Positions 44,759 through 59,400 of a stretch of 64,000 nt of DNA are shown here, one piece after another. This DNA comes from Xiphias gladius (taxonomy: Eukaryota; Chordata; Actinopteri; Istiophoriformes; Xiphiidae). Each line of letters starts with the position of its first letter. Within the stretch, counting starts at the first letter, position 1. The stretch covers positions 15,331,001-15,395,000 of the forward strand of contig NC_053406.1 in NCBI RefSeq assembly GCF_016859285.1. The letters run 5' to 3'. The notes under the pieces are model-generated. The model was not told the origin of the DNA, did not search any database, and saw only the letters and a list, made by a program, of their open reading frames with translations. Position numbers and translations under genes: made by a program.

Positions 44759-47207
44759 ATGTGCTCATGGAAGGCATTGCATCTGTTCTGTTTTTCAGCT
44801 TCATGGTTTTTTCTGCTGCTGACACAATCTGGACTCGCCTCAGGTAAGAACAATGACTGTTAAAGGTTATGTAGTTTTTTACGGTACAACAAATTAACCT
44901 AATTCAAGAAGAAACCAGTTTGAAGACAGTCAAACATATTGATTAATGACAGACTTCTACACCATTCCTTACGTTAATTTATTTGTGTAAGAATCATCTG
45001 AAGGGAGTGCAGACCTCCTCGTCAGCCAAGAGACAGACCTTGATCAGTGCTCCGGAGGAAAATACTTTTCCCACCAACTTTGTTTAGAGTGTCCCTCTGG
45101 CCATTTGTAAGTCATCAAAAATCTTCGAAATTCTTGACTTGTATACCTTTGTGCATTAAGAAAAATACTTAGATCAGACTTTAGTATAAAAGGAGACATT
45201 ATTTTTGCTCCTTTGAGGAATCACAGGTAAGAATTTCAAATAAAATGTAAAAAATGAAGCGTGTTTAATATCATATATTTCTGTTGTATAGTTGTCCTGG
45301 CAATGTATCTGCACCTCATAGATGTCCAACAGGAACATTCAACCTCTACACAGGAAAAAGCAGTGTCAGTGACTGCAAGGTAAAAACACATCGTCATACA
45401 ACCTCAGTGCCTCCTAGACCTGTTTTGTGATGCCCTCATTTGAAAGCCAAAGAAAACAGCATATTTCACTTGTCTTTCTAGCAGTGAATCAGATTCGTAG
45501 ACCTTTTCTCGTGGCAGACATTTTGACTTGTCATAAAGAAGACGCTGCTCCAGTAGTTACTGCAATGCAACGCAGCATTTAATAATTTGTTACACGTGTG
45601 TTGATAAGTCAGAATGTCTGCTATGAAAAAGGTCTATTCACCCTTAGTTTCACTTCTTCCCTTCACCGTGTGCGTCTATACCTGAAATACCTCAATACCT
45701 CGAATACTTGATGCTAGGTCATGTCGTTGTCATTATGGTGTCTTTACTCATTTCATCCCTGTATGTTGCAGCCTTGTTTTCCAGGTCTGATCAGTTCAGA
45801 GGACAGAGTGGACTGTAGGCTGTGTCCCGCGGGTTTTTCATGTGACCCAGCCAATGGCATGCTCACTTTATGCACCCCAGGACAACATTCTCCTGAAGGG
45901 GTCCTTCAGTGTCTGACTTGCCCTGTAGACTCTGTCTGCACCTCTGGATTCCCTCGTAAGGTGACGATGGTAGCAGACTTTGTCAATTCCAGATACATCC
46001 TCCAAAAATGTTTTGTATCTGAGAAAGAAAAACTTCGACAGCACTTTGTCATTATAAGTGGTTGGTAAAGCTTGCCTTAGAATTAGAATTAATCTAAGTC
46101 ATATGCCCTTTCTCCTTGCTCCTTTATTGGTCTCTTATATGTGCCTTATAGTGTGAGCCTGGCAAGGAGCCTGGAGTAGATCACATTTTGTGTAATGACT
46201 GTGCCCCAGGCTTCTATTCCACTTTGTGTACTATCCAGTGTCTACAGTGTCCAGCAGGTAATGCAGTAATAAAAGACCATATGAAAGTGGATTTGAAATA
46301 AATCTGTTATTTTGTGATTATCAAGGCCCCAACAATTAAAACTGTGTCCTCCTTCTAACATAGGAAGTTACTGTCCAGATAGTGGGATGTCACAGCCTCT
46401 TCCCTGTCCTCCTGGTTGGTATTCCACACCTGGACAGACTTACTGCCGTAGATGTAATGATACGTCCTTATTGTGTGGGGGAGCTGTGGCCACCCCCTGG
46501 GGCCAACGAGCGCACAGATCTAGTCAACCCATCAACTGTCGTCCAGGAACATACAAAGACATGAGGGAAGAGTTACCATGTGTGGTCTGTCCAGTAGGTT
46601 AGTGTTTATAACTGCTTACTGCCATTTGCATTTCAGTTTTATTTCCTCCTGGAAGAAGCCATTTATTTTAGTATGTTTTTCTTCATCCCAGGTCATTACT
46701 GTGTAGGAGGTGTAGCTGTACCTTGTCCTGCTGGGACTTACGGCCCTAAAGGAGGTCTGCAGAGGCTGAGAGACTGCACAATCTGTCCAGCTGGTAGAGT
46801 GAAAAAACTTCTACATTTTATACTCACAGTTTCGCACCCAAAGATTATAATTTGCACAGAAAATCATATCACTCTATCCATAAACCTACCCAGTAAGTTA
46901 CAGTTTCTCAAGTCTAATAGGCCAGTTTTACTTAGCTATTTGTTTTGCGTGTCTTTACCATGATATCCTGTAAAAAAATGTTCTTATGACCTTTCCTAAA
47001 AATACTTTTCTCTAGGGTTTTACTGTCTGGAAGGCAGTTCACGGAGACCCACCTCCCAGTTCCTGTGCCCACAGGGCTATTATTGTGAAGAGGGCACTGC
47101 CATCCCTCACGGGTCACCTTGCCCTGCTGGTACAGCAGGGGAACAACTGGGTCAGACAAGTAAGGTGGCCTGTAAGAGATGTAGAGAGGGACGCTTTTGT
47201 CCTGCAG
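44759..47207 (+). other. GCC-repeat gene exons 1-8
   Basis: Exons: 44759-44843, 44992-45106, 45292-45379, 45772-45960, 46152-46257, 46364-46597, 46692-46793, 47016-47207 (residues 1-370). Exon 1 is the signal peptide. Exon 2 gives a short acidic lead (ESSEGSADLL) before the first unit, CSGGKYFSHQLCLECPSGH. Later units include TGTFNLYTGKSSVSDC and CPAGFSCDPANG. End phases are 1, 2, 0, 0, 1, 1, 1, 1. Confidence 0.88.
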
Positions 47208-47377
47208 GTAAGTCTTAGCACTAATTCATTGACTTCAATGGAACAAAAAATACTGAAATACTAATAAAATTGTGTAACCATAAGTAACTACAGCCGTACT
47301 TACATACGTACGATTTTAGAGGGAAAATGTTACTGCAGGATACGCTATACCCACTGTCCCATTTCGTATGTTATGCT

Positions 47378-47456
<79 letters not shown>

Positions 47457-50400
47457 CAGGCTCATCGGGTCCTGGCTTACCCTGTGCTCGGGGGAGATAT
47501 TGCCCTGCTGGCACCTTGGAAGAAGTGATATGTCCTCGGGGCACCTTCACTCCCCATCAAGGGGCAGTAGGTGAGTTTATAAACCGTATTTTTACTGCTT
47601 TATACTCACTACTCATCGAGTAATATTTCATATTCACAGTTGTTGATTTTCCACTTGCCTTTTATTTATAAGTAAAAATTAATCTTTGGAAAAAACAATA
47701 TGGTGGTATAGCAGTCTATCATAGCAAAACTCAGTGATAATACACAAATATAAGTGTTATTTAGTTACCATGAGGAACTGCAAGAGATGGATGCCAAGAG
47801 GTCAAAGAGAGAGAGCGTCTAATTTAGCAATAAAAAAACAATGGTTGATGGCAAGCTGAAGCTATGATTCCACTATCCAAACGATGATGGAGGGAAATAT
47901 GACTATATGCTATATGAGCAGTGAGTATTGAATAGAGGTAGATCACAAAAACTCCAACTCATACCTTTATATGAATCTAACAGACATCCCAATGAAGAAG
48001 ACCTAAAGTGTATTATAAACCTACATTCATCCTAGCATGGCACCAACATGTTTGTAACTATTTCCTCCAGGTGTTAAGGATTGTCTCAAATGCCCTGCTG
48101 GTTTTTACTGTCCTGAGGGGACAAGCGACCCTGTGCCCTGTCCACCAGGCTCCTTCAACCCTTTAGAGGGTCAGGATGAGCTGGCTGATTGCAGAGAGTG
48201 CTATGCAGGGAAGGCCTGCACACAGGTAGCTCTGAGAACCCCTGATGTGGACTGCATGCAAGGGTAAGTAACCTCTTCAGGTTCAAGACAAGGTTTCCTT
48301 TCTAGCATGCTTCAGTGATACTGCAATGATACTGTGTTTTGATGCTGTATATTTGCCCGGGTACTGAGACTTACACATTCATTAAAAAATTATCTTACAA
48401 AGGGATTTTTGCAGTCTTGCCTTTAATATAATTCTGTCTTGGCATTGTTATTCTATGATTTTGATCAGTTTGCCTGCATCCTATAGGTTTGTGTGTCCTC
48501 CTGGTTCCTCGAAACACAACGACCCAACCAATGCTTGCCCACCGGGGACGCTGAGCAACCGCACTGACCTCAGTGACCGCTCACAGTGTCAGCAGTGCCC
48601 AGCACGATATGCCTGTCTTCGAGGTGCCATTTATCTTTCACACAAAGACACGATCAGTTGGCCTTTAAAAGCACTGTCTGATATTTCAGAGCTTCACGAG
48701 AATGAATTCAATTGCCACTGGCTAATGGAGTAGGATGATGTGACAATATATAATTTGCCATATGAGTCAAAATGTACCTCCATAACCCTACATATATATG
48801 TAGTTTCATTGTGTGTTTTCCTACTGTATACCTAAAAGGTGCAGTATGGTTATATTAGACCCATTTTTGAGCTTACTTGACGGCTCTAGAGAAATGAAAT
48901 TCGCCATGACTGTTTCTACCAATTTGATCACTGTATCCAAATTAATAGTCATTTACTTTCCTAAAATTTTCTTGTTTGTTTAATGTTTTAAAAGCTATAA
49001 TAATAATTCCCAAAATATTGTCAAATTATAACACCATTGAGGAATTGGGTCAAAGATATAGTGATATTTGATTGTATCAGTATCACCTAGACCTACTTTA
49101 TATCAATAAAATCTATCGCTTGCAGCTTGTTTGCAAGTTTTCCCACCTTGACGCCTATATTATTTATGCTTTATCAGGAACTGGTGGTTTCCAGAGACCA
49201 CCACTCTCCTGCTTTGCAGGACATTATTGTCCCCCTGGAACTATGTTCCCCACCCAGTACAAGTGTCCTGTGGGGACATGGAATGGTCACAGTGGATTGG
49301 AAGCTGAAAGTGAATGTCGGCCGTGCCCACAGGGCTGGTACTGTTTGGCTGGGTCTGGAGCTCCATCAGGTCGATGCAGCTCAGGACACTACTGTCCTGA
49401 AGGTACACATGAGCATGAGATAAGTGGTAATATAGGTAGAATCTCTATTAAATTAATACATTTGTTTACTCCTGTAATTAGAAAAATCCAACACACAAAA
49501 TCCTTAAAGTAAATAAATGTTTTACTTTGCAAACTGTTGAAGAATAAATACAGCTTAAAATAAATGTATTTCATAAATACAATTTAGTTTCTCTTCCGGA
49601 GCTGTAATCATGAGTCATTCATGTAGATATAACAATGTCGATGTTGAATCAACAGGGACCGCATATGGCACCCAGTTTCCTTGCCCTGCGGGCACCTACA
49701 GCATGCGAATGGGAAACAGAGACAGAGAAGACTGCCTGATTTGTCCTGAAGGCTCATTCTGTCAGCAGGGCACCTCCAAACCTTCACCCTGCCCACCGTA
49801 AGCAGTAGTTGTGTGTTGACTAACTGCAGGAATATGTGAGAATGATGATGAAGTGGATGATGACATGGCTAGACCTTGCTATATGGGGTAAAATGAAGGA
49901 TAAAGCTGGTGTAATAAGTATGATTTAGTATATCCACTCTGTCCTGTCTTTCCCCAGCTCCACATTTCTCCGTCTGAAAGGAGGTCGGAGGCTGGAGGAC
50001 TGCTCTGCTTGCCCTGCCGGCTATTTTTGTCCCCACTCAGCCACTGTCAACCCCAGAGTGTGCGGGTCTGGCAGCTACTCTGTAAGGCCTCATCTATAAC
50101 ACAGTCCACTGTGACTGGTCAACTGACAGAACCAGTGGAAAGCAGAGCTTGTGTTTTAGTCTTGCCCTTCCATAGGCCATTCTGATTGTCCTATTTTTAG
50201 ATTAGCTTTTTCCGCCCACAGTGTCAGTGTTTTGCATTACTCACCATGTACGTACATCTGTCAATGTCAGCAAGAAGAGCAGTTAATTCTTATAATAGTT
50301 AATCTTTTGCTCTCAGTATTGGAGCAATATCAGTAATATTCCAGTTATATCCTCTTCTCCCTTGCAATTTAAGTCTGTGTTTTTCTGTGTCCCTCCCCCA

Positions 50401-53400
50401 TACTAGTTGATGTCTTTAACGTCAACTCTCTGAATCTTCCTTCACGTTCTCTTGTGTGTAGGACGAGGGCTCTGTGGAGTGTTCTCCATGCCTGAAAGGC
50501 CACTACTGCAGTAATGAGACCACTAGTGAGGAGGCCATGTTAAGCGTCATGGTGTGCCCCCCAGGCTTTCTCTGCTCTCAGGGTTTGGCCCGAGACCCTC
50601 AGCGCTCAGCCACCCTCTGTCCTCGAGGCTTTTACTGCCCTGGAGGAGGCATTGTGAGTCAGAGTACTATACCTACAGCAAAGGAAGAATTTTGTTGAAT
50701 TAATATGGGTTTCTTTTATATGTTTGAATCAATTTGGGATCATTAAACTACATGCAAATGTGATTTTCCTCATAGGATCCCAACCCCATTCCTTGCCCCA
50801 ATGGTACGTACAGTGAATTTCCAGGTCTCCGTGACATGAGTGAGTGTGTCCAGTGTCCTGAGGGGAAGTACTGTTACTCTGAGCAGCCTCGAGAGCAGCC
50901 TATTACCAGGCCTGTAAGATACCAAATAAATGAAATATACAGTGTTTTGAAGAACAAATATAGTGCATGTCAGAACCATTTTCAATGTAGTAATTATAAA
51001 TAATTATACAGTCATATACAGAGTATATGAGTATATACGAGTACAAAAACTTGTGTATTATCTTAATTTTTTTTTAGATATATAATAACATCAGTTGTAG
51101 GTGAACAATGTGCTTACAAAATAAATGAAACAATTGTCTTGAATTCTGTCATGCTTCAGACAGGGGTGTGTCCTGATGGGCACTATTGCCCGCCAGGGAC
51201 TGGATACCCCTATGCCTACCCCTGCCGGGCTGGCCAATACAGAAACAACACACTTGGTCACAGTGGAGAGGCGTGTGTTTTATGTCCATCCAGATATTAC
51301 TGTGGCAGACTAGGAACTCACACGCCCTTAGTCTGCCCTCAGGTACTGTGGGAATATCTGGCACTTTAAAATAAATGTTTTATTGCACGGATGAGACAGT
51401 GTAACTTTTTCATAGGTGTGCTTTCCACAACATATATCTGTTTCTTTCTCTCTGTCTCTCTTTCTCCGTCTGTCGCACTATTCATAGGGCTTTTACTGTC
51501 CAGAGGGGACCTCTACTCCAGAACCTTGTCCTGAAGGGACCTACAGCTCCCGCGCTGGTCTCAGTCATGGGTCCAATTGCACTCCTTGTGGCGGAGGCCA
51601 GTATTGCACTGGCGTGGGACTCAAAGAGCCCTCTGGAAGCTGCAAAGAGCGCTACTACTGTAGGGAGGGAGCCAAGTCTGCAGTACGAGAATGCTGTTTT
51701 AATAATTTATTAAGTGAAGGTTGTTAGTCATTAATTCTTAATCCTTTTCTTTATACATTTTGACCTCCATTAACTTCCATAAAGTGGTTGTGAGTCTTCC
51801 TGGTGTTCACAATTAAATTCAGTTAAATGAATGATAACGTCTTGAAGAATGAGGAGGAAGAAACTCACATTATGAGAAATTACATTGTTATGTATTACTT
51901 TCCATTGCTTGGAATGGGCATCTTTGGAATGAAATTATTCACTACAGTACACTTTGGCTTCTCTTTACATGTACGTACTGTGAATATGTCCAGACTCCAG
52001 TTGATGGTCCGACAGGAGGTTTGTGTCCAGCAGGGAGTTACTGCCCTCTAGCTTCTTCTACTCCCCTCCCCTGTCCCCCCGGCACCTTCAGCAATAGCTC
52101 TGGCCTCAGAGGACCTGAGGATTGTGTCAGCTGTCCACCTGGGTAACGTCACTCATAATCATAATCAATCAGTTATTTTTTTGCAATATGATTATTCTGA
52201 TATCAATGGATTTATATAAAAGGACTGTGTGAAACTGAGGCCTCTAGTCCGTGTGCCAATATATTTTTCTCCTTGCCAGTTTCTATTGCTTAGGTTCCAA
52301 CAACACCTCACCTTCAGGTCCTTGTTTTCCTGGTTACTACTGTACCGGTGGCTCAGCTTTGCCCGTTCAGAATGAAGCAGAAAAAGGTTATTTCACCTTG
52401 GAGGGGGCATTCAGGGCACAACCATGTCCTCTTGGCCATTTTCAAATGGTAAGAAATCATCCAAAGAGAATACCAAGTGCTGCTCTTCTGAAAGTGAACT
52501 GTTAAATACAGATAATGAGATAATACCATATTCAAGTTTATTCCCTTCTCTATAAATCCTCCACAGCATCGAGGTGCACAGTCATGTGTGGAGTGTCAGG
52601 GAGGCAGACTGTGTAACCAGACAGGCTCGTCCCAGGCACCACTGTGTCCCACAGGACACTACTGTCCTCCAGGGTCCTCTGTCGCTCGCCCCTGTCCTCC
52701 AGTCAGTATCTGTGTGTTAGTATGTGTGTGAGAATGTGGGTGTGTCTGTCTGTTTAGCTGCTCATCCTTGTTTTTCAGTCTACTTCTTATGTCCTTCTTA
52801 TGAGTCGGTCGTGTTTGCTGTATCTCTTATTTCTGCACACTAGCGTCCGGAGTTTCATCTTCCCTCTGTCAAATTCACATAATTAATAATGTAAAATTAT
52901 ACCATGTTATTATACAGGGTTCTTACTCTGACCAGCCTGGCGGTGTTGGTGTGCAGCACTGTCGGCCATGCGAGGCAGGTTGGTTCTGCAGCAGAGCCGG
53001 TCTCTCTGACCCCCAGGGTCTCTGTGATCCGGGACACTACTGCACCTCTGGAGCCTCCACTGCCTCTCCAGTAAGATGTAATGAATAACAGCTTTGGTAA
53101 CTCAGCTTCCAGCAGCTCATCCAAGAAGGAACTGATGTTTAAGTAAAAAGCAATTAGTATGAAACTGAAAGAGAAACATAATTACATTAAAACATTTTAA
53201 GAAGTGGTCAGTATAACAAAAACTAGTTACTCTCATGACAGTGTCTTTATATAAAGATCTGAGGTTGTGCACAGATGAGAGAATTAATACCTCATTCTAC
53301 AGATATTGAAAGGAATTTAATTCACTGTTATGCTTTGATGTCATATTAACAAATTGCTGTTAAAATGTACTTTTTGTTCACTCTATAATCATGTTTCATA

Positions 53401-56400
53401 TGTAGCAATATAACAGGAAACCTATAATGCCTTTCATATTAACCATGCTGGTTTCTGAATGATATACAATGATGGTGAAATGTTTGACATTTTGTCTACA
53501 ATGCGCTTGTTGATGATATATGCTTCTAAATTTGGTTTTGCTCAAGTGCTGTATTTTTTTCTAGCAGCTACAGAATATGAGCCAGTGGGAAGCAGAATGA
53601 AAAACATAGGGCAATTTAAAGAGGTGGAAATCCTGGTTATTAAATTGAATATTTCTGCTTTCTAAGTTAAAGCTGTGTAGTTGATTTGATGGCAGCCGTT
53701 CATTTCCCACACACTCAGAAAGTCTTTTTCTGTCAACTGATATGAATATGAATTTAGAGACATGTTTGGTTGAAGTTTGCAGAAGTTAAATAAATAATTG
53801 TTTTTCAGAAGTGTTTTTTGGATAAGCTGCGGTGCGTGGGAAATGAATGACAGCGATTAACTCAAACTGCCCACAGCTTTAACTTTTAAATGTCTAACCA
53901 GAACTGGAATCCAAAATGATCAAACTTCTTAATATTCAGATGGCTACTCCAACATTCCCACAGGTGGCTGTGTCCTCTGGCGGCATGTGTCCTGCAGGCT
54001 ACTACTGTCCACAAGGGACCAAGTACCCCCAGCAGCACCCCTGCCCTGAAGGAACCTGGAGCAACACTGTGGGAGCCCAAAACCTGTCCTCCTGCTGGCC
54101 CTGCCCTCCAAGACTCTACTGCAACAGTACTGGACTAAGCCAGCCCTCAGGAGTCTGTGATGCTGGTATGACAATTAGTTCTCTTATCTGTTTCATTAGT
54201 GATGGCAGATTTGATGTTTTCAAATATTAATTTTCATATTTAATTTTATGCATAGATAATGAGGTGAAAAGGTGAAATAAAGAAATAAAGTCATAATGAG
54301 AAGGGAGCATCATCACTTCTGTGGTTTACATAAGTACATTTTTTATCTACTGATTTATAGGATATTACTGTTCAGGAGGGGCCGTGTCTCCAATGCCCTC
54401 AGATGGACTGACAGGAGACATTTGTCCAGTTGGACACTACTGTCCGATGGGCTCTACTTCTCCTGTACTCTGCCCTGATGGAACTTACTCAGACACTAGA
54501 GGTATAGAAAAAATATCTCATGGATCTGCAGAATAAATTAGGTTTTAAAAATTAAAAATATAAAATGCAGGCAGCTTTTCATTTTTTCTTTCTTTCCTCT
54601 GGGATGTAGGGGCAGAAGTATGTGACGACTGTCCCTCAGGAACCTACTGTCTGTCAGGAGAAGGTGTCCAGCCCTGTCCAGCAGGACACTACTGTCTTGG
54701 TGGTGGTGTTGAGGGCATCCTGCCTTGCCCTCCTGGCACATACAGCCCTGAGTTGGGCCTCAGCCAAGTGGAGCAGTGCCTCCTATGTCCAGCAGGTGAG
54801 AGTATTGTCCCATGTTTTTCTTCAGTGCTCTGTCTGCAAGACACTGGAAAGTCCTCCTTAAAATGTTCAGTGAGCTGAATCGGATATAAATGCATTAAAT
54901 TCTGATTTATTTGCTGGATGAGTTGAAACCATTTGATTTTAACAAAGGCAATAATAGAAGGATTTATCACATTTAATTAACTGAATGAGGAATGTTTTCT
55001 GATGTGATAGGATTTGTTATAAACACCTTGATGATTTTCATGCCTTACTGTTACTGCAATGATGTTCTCCGTTATCATGCTTGGATAACAGGGCTCTACT
55101 GTGAGGACTGGGGTCTGTTTGCGCCTACTGGTTCCTGTCAGGCCGGTTATTACTGCATAGCAGGTACACATATATGATACTAGGACAGTTGTTGACTTTT
55201 ATGAGCAGACAACATGTCAGCCAGATGTCATATATTACTTGTAATCTAACATAAAGACCTGGTACTGTACAAATGTCTTTGTATTGCTAAACGGAATTGG
55301 ACAATTGAACCTAAATAAACTGTGCAACTTCCCAAGGCGTAAACTTTCCGAACCCAGATGGCAACTTCAGCACAGGGGTAGGAGGAGCATGTCCAAAGGG
55401 GAGCTACTGTCCTGAGGGCACCAATCTCCCTCTGGCCTGTCCACCAGGGACCTACTCTACCAGGTTGGTGGGCCAAAATGTGACGCATACATAATCCTAA
55501 GAACTTTACCATCTTTTTCTGAACTATGTAACTGTATATCTTTGTGTGTGTATGGTTGCAGTCTTCATCTGACAGACATCTCTGGCTGTAGTCCCTGTCC
55601 TGCTGGTCACTTCTGTGGTACTGCAGGTCTCACTAATCCATCTGGACTGTGTGAGGCAGGATTCTATTGTCCAGGGGGAGATTCAACAGCTACAGGTAAA
55701 ATTGCAAAATATTGACCTCTTATTTTTTTTTTTATGAGAAGTTAATTTCATTTGTGCTTGTGGGGTAATGCCACAGTAATTTATAACATTAATTCTTTCT
55801 GCAGCATAAACTTGGTTTGACCGTCATCAAATATCAACACAATGATTCAACACTTAATTAATCAATGATTATGAATTAAAGTATCTCTTAACTGAAATCA
55901 AGATAGTGCCGAATTGATCCAATATATAATGTGTGAATAGAAATCTTATGAATAGGCATCAGATAGAAGAGAAACCAATGCTGATAAATGCATGAAATCT
56001 GAATGTGTGAGGATGTTTTGTTGAATGAATGATGACTGAATTAATCAGGGTTTATCACAGGATTCATCATAATAAGGGGTGAGCAGTCATAATCTCAGCA
56101 ATTTACCACATAAAATAGTTTTTTTCCTCTCCAGGCTCAGAAGGAGGTCTTTGCCCACCAGCTCATTGCTGCCCTGAGGGCAGTGCTAGCCCAGTGCCCT
56201 GCCCAGCTGGAACCTACACTAATCTCACAGGCCAGTCACTGTGTTCCCGCTGCCCTGCTGGATACTACTGTCCAGAAAAGACTGGCAACTTCACCGAGTT
56301 CCCCTGTCCCCCTGGATTCTACTGCCCTGATGGTAGACTCACCCAAAACGCTATCAGTCACGGTTGTGTTTCTTCATTACTGAAGAACTTTGGCATATTG

Positions 56401-59400
56401 TAAATCTAGCATAGCCTCTAAAGAGGAGCCTCTTGTTGCACTGAAAGATTTTCTCTGATTTGGTAAAAAATTCTAGCATTTAAAACACCAACATGGCACG
56501 TGCCACCTATTTAAAATCTAATTGTATTATATGCACAGGTACTAGGCATGCCACTCAGTTTCCCTGTCCTCGTGGATACTACAACCCTGAGCCCATGACT
56601 CAGAGTCTGGACAGCTGCCTGCCTTGTCCTCCAGGACACTACTGTGAGAAGGAGAGGCTGACCAAAGTGTCTGGAAAATGCAAGGCTGGTCAGTAATAGT
56701 GTCTTGGTTGATTTCTACTAAAGATATGATCCCAGCCATACGGCTTAGTTTCTCAGTGTCCAGACTTTGTCCCCTCTGCAAGCCTATTTGTCTCTAGGGG
56801 CCGGCAAGCCAGTCCAATGCAGTCTGCGAGACTTTGGGGTCTCGCAGACAGCAGTTTTAAAATAATCCCACCTATATTATTTATTTATGTACAAAGATGC
56901 AAAAGAGCCTGGCTCAAAAATGCCAACCACAAAATGCATCCAAGTCTCAGGCAGATATTAGAACAGTGCCTACCTCGTTTATTAAGCCTTTTTCTCACTG
57001 ATGGCTCATCTCCCTCACTTTGCTCTGTATTGCTGTCTTCCTGCCCAGTTGAGCCTCTTGCTTTCACCCTGTGCTGAGAGAGTTATCATATGATGTCCAC
57101 AGTGATACTACAGAATATGTCAGGAGCAAATGTGTTTGTATAGTACAGAGACAAAGTCAAAACATCATTACATCACCTTCTTTGTCCCCCACTCTCTCTC
57201 TCGCTGCATTTTCTTCCACTCAGGTTGGTTCTGCGTCTCAGCAGCATGGAACTCGCAGCCTTTTGACCTAGACAATTACACAAACGCCAACTGTCTATGT
57301 CCAGCTACCTCCACAGGGGGGCGATGCCAGGTGGGCTTTTACTGCCCCTTCGGTAGCTCAGAGCCCCTGCCTTGTCCACCTGGATCCTTCTGTAACATTT
57401 CAGGTACTTGGACACTGATAATAAAATACCTAATCATCAATGGTTCGCCATGTGCTGTCGGGTCGCAAGAGTGTCCTGGCTTTCATTCCAACCAAACACG
57501 TGCATCTAATATCACAAATAAGTTCTCACTTAGAACCCTTAAACAGTGAAACTAAACATTTAACACCTACAGTTCATACAGACTGTGTTTGACATTCACT
57601 AATCTATTGTAATAAAGCATAAAAAGACTTTGAAAATGTACTGTAACATACTAAGATTGTATTTGAATGCATGGACAGACACATTACAATTTTTCTAATG
57701 AGTGAAGAGTGTAATATATTGTAAATGACTGAATATTGCTTTAAAAAATAACAAATGCATTTTACAATATATTTTAAATATGCTATTCCCTATGTTATAC
57801 AAGTATTAAAACTGCAGTATATGAAAAGTATACATGTGTTTTTGTCACATGATGATGATGTAAGTAATATTTTGAGGTGGATATATGGGTTTGGATTTAG
57901 ATATAGCTATTGTTTATCTGTTCTGGCCACTATATAAATCCTAAGATTATGAAGAATACAGGTCGTGCTAGAGTATAATATATGACGAGTGACAGAGTAG
58001 ATAAAACAACCCTGGAGCAATTTGATTCCAGGCCCCTTAGGGGTGCATTATTCTGCAGGAGGGGATGTCAGTCTCTACCCAACTTATACACAGTATTTTT
58101 GGGTATATATACAATACAAATAACAAATGTACTTATGTTGCTCAAAAGGTTTAGCTCTGCCAATGGGTCCCTGCTCCCCCGGGTATTACTGTGTAGGAGG
58201 AGCCACTGAGGCCAGACCAACAGATGGAGAAACAGGCAACATCTGTCCACCTGGGACATACTGTGGTAAGCCCTGATTGACTGCCTTGGAACTTTTTAAG
58301 CCTATTAATAGTTGTGTAGCAAGGTGGTTGATGAAATGGACTGTGCATTGGGTCCAAAGATGCCGGGCATAATAATTTTAATGTTTATAATTGAGTTTAA
58401 TTGAAAAAAAGAAAAATTCTTATCCATAGCTTTTGTTGTCTGCCACTCAGGTTTGGAGATCAAAAAAGGGGGTTAATCCGTGTCTATGTTATCAGACTCG
58501 ATATATACATTCTATTATAGTAAGTGGAGGACACTGCAGCTTTGAGCAGAAATAGATAGAGGATGCTGAGTGAAACCAAGACCATCTAATAAGTAAATTG
58601 TATAAACTGTATATCATAGACCAATACAACACAGTATAAGAGTCTGCAAAGTCCTATTGTATCTTACTTTATATTCAAAGCGCAGCTCTTTAGAATTGAT
58701 TGGAATTATTTTTTATAGCAAGAGGGCCCCAGCCTTTAACATTGCAGTTTTCTCCAGATTTTCCTATTTCTTTCCACAGACCAAAGACATGCAAATTAGG
58801 TGGACTGAGACTCGAAAATATCGATAACTATGACTCAGGTAGATTGGACACCTTAAATTACCCATTGGTATGAGTGTGAGTCATCTTGTCTCGGTTTATG
58901 TTTGTCTGTTGATAAACTGTTGACCTGTGTAGGTTGTCTCCACACTGTTTATTGTGACCATTCCGCCCCTGTCTCCTGCCACTCTCTATCTGCCCACCAG
59001 ATGTCCTCGGACTTTCCTCCCTGTCTCAGTCACCTGACTCCCCATAGCCACCTGCTTACCTGCCTTTCATTCCCTAATCACCCAGTAATGATTGCCACAC
59101 CCACCTCACTTGTTTCCCATTCCCTAATCAGCTCACACGAGAAATATACGAGCCTTATTTCCCCAGTCATTTGCCATGTTGTTGCCGCCCTGTTCCTGCT
59201 GTCTGCCTGTTTCTAAGCTATTATTATTACCATCTCGTCTAATAAAATTCCTGAACTTTTCTGGCCTACATGGTCTATGTCTGCATTTGGGTCCTCCTTC
59301 CTGTTGCCTTGTACAAATGGTGACTTCCCTTGTATAAGCAACAGTACCCTACAATACCCTGCATAGATATTGGTATGCAAGGAAAATGAACAGATTACTG

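Noticed and set aside
44767-44843. Alternative start MEGIASVLFF for the GCC-repeat gene
   Set aside because: It leaves the first exon in phase 2, which does not fit exon 2. The ATG at 44759 fits in phase 1 and gives a better signal peptide.
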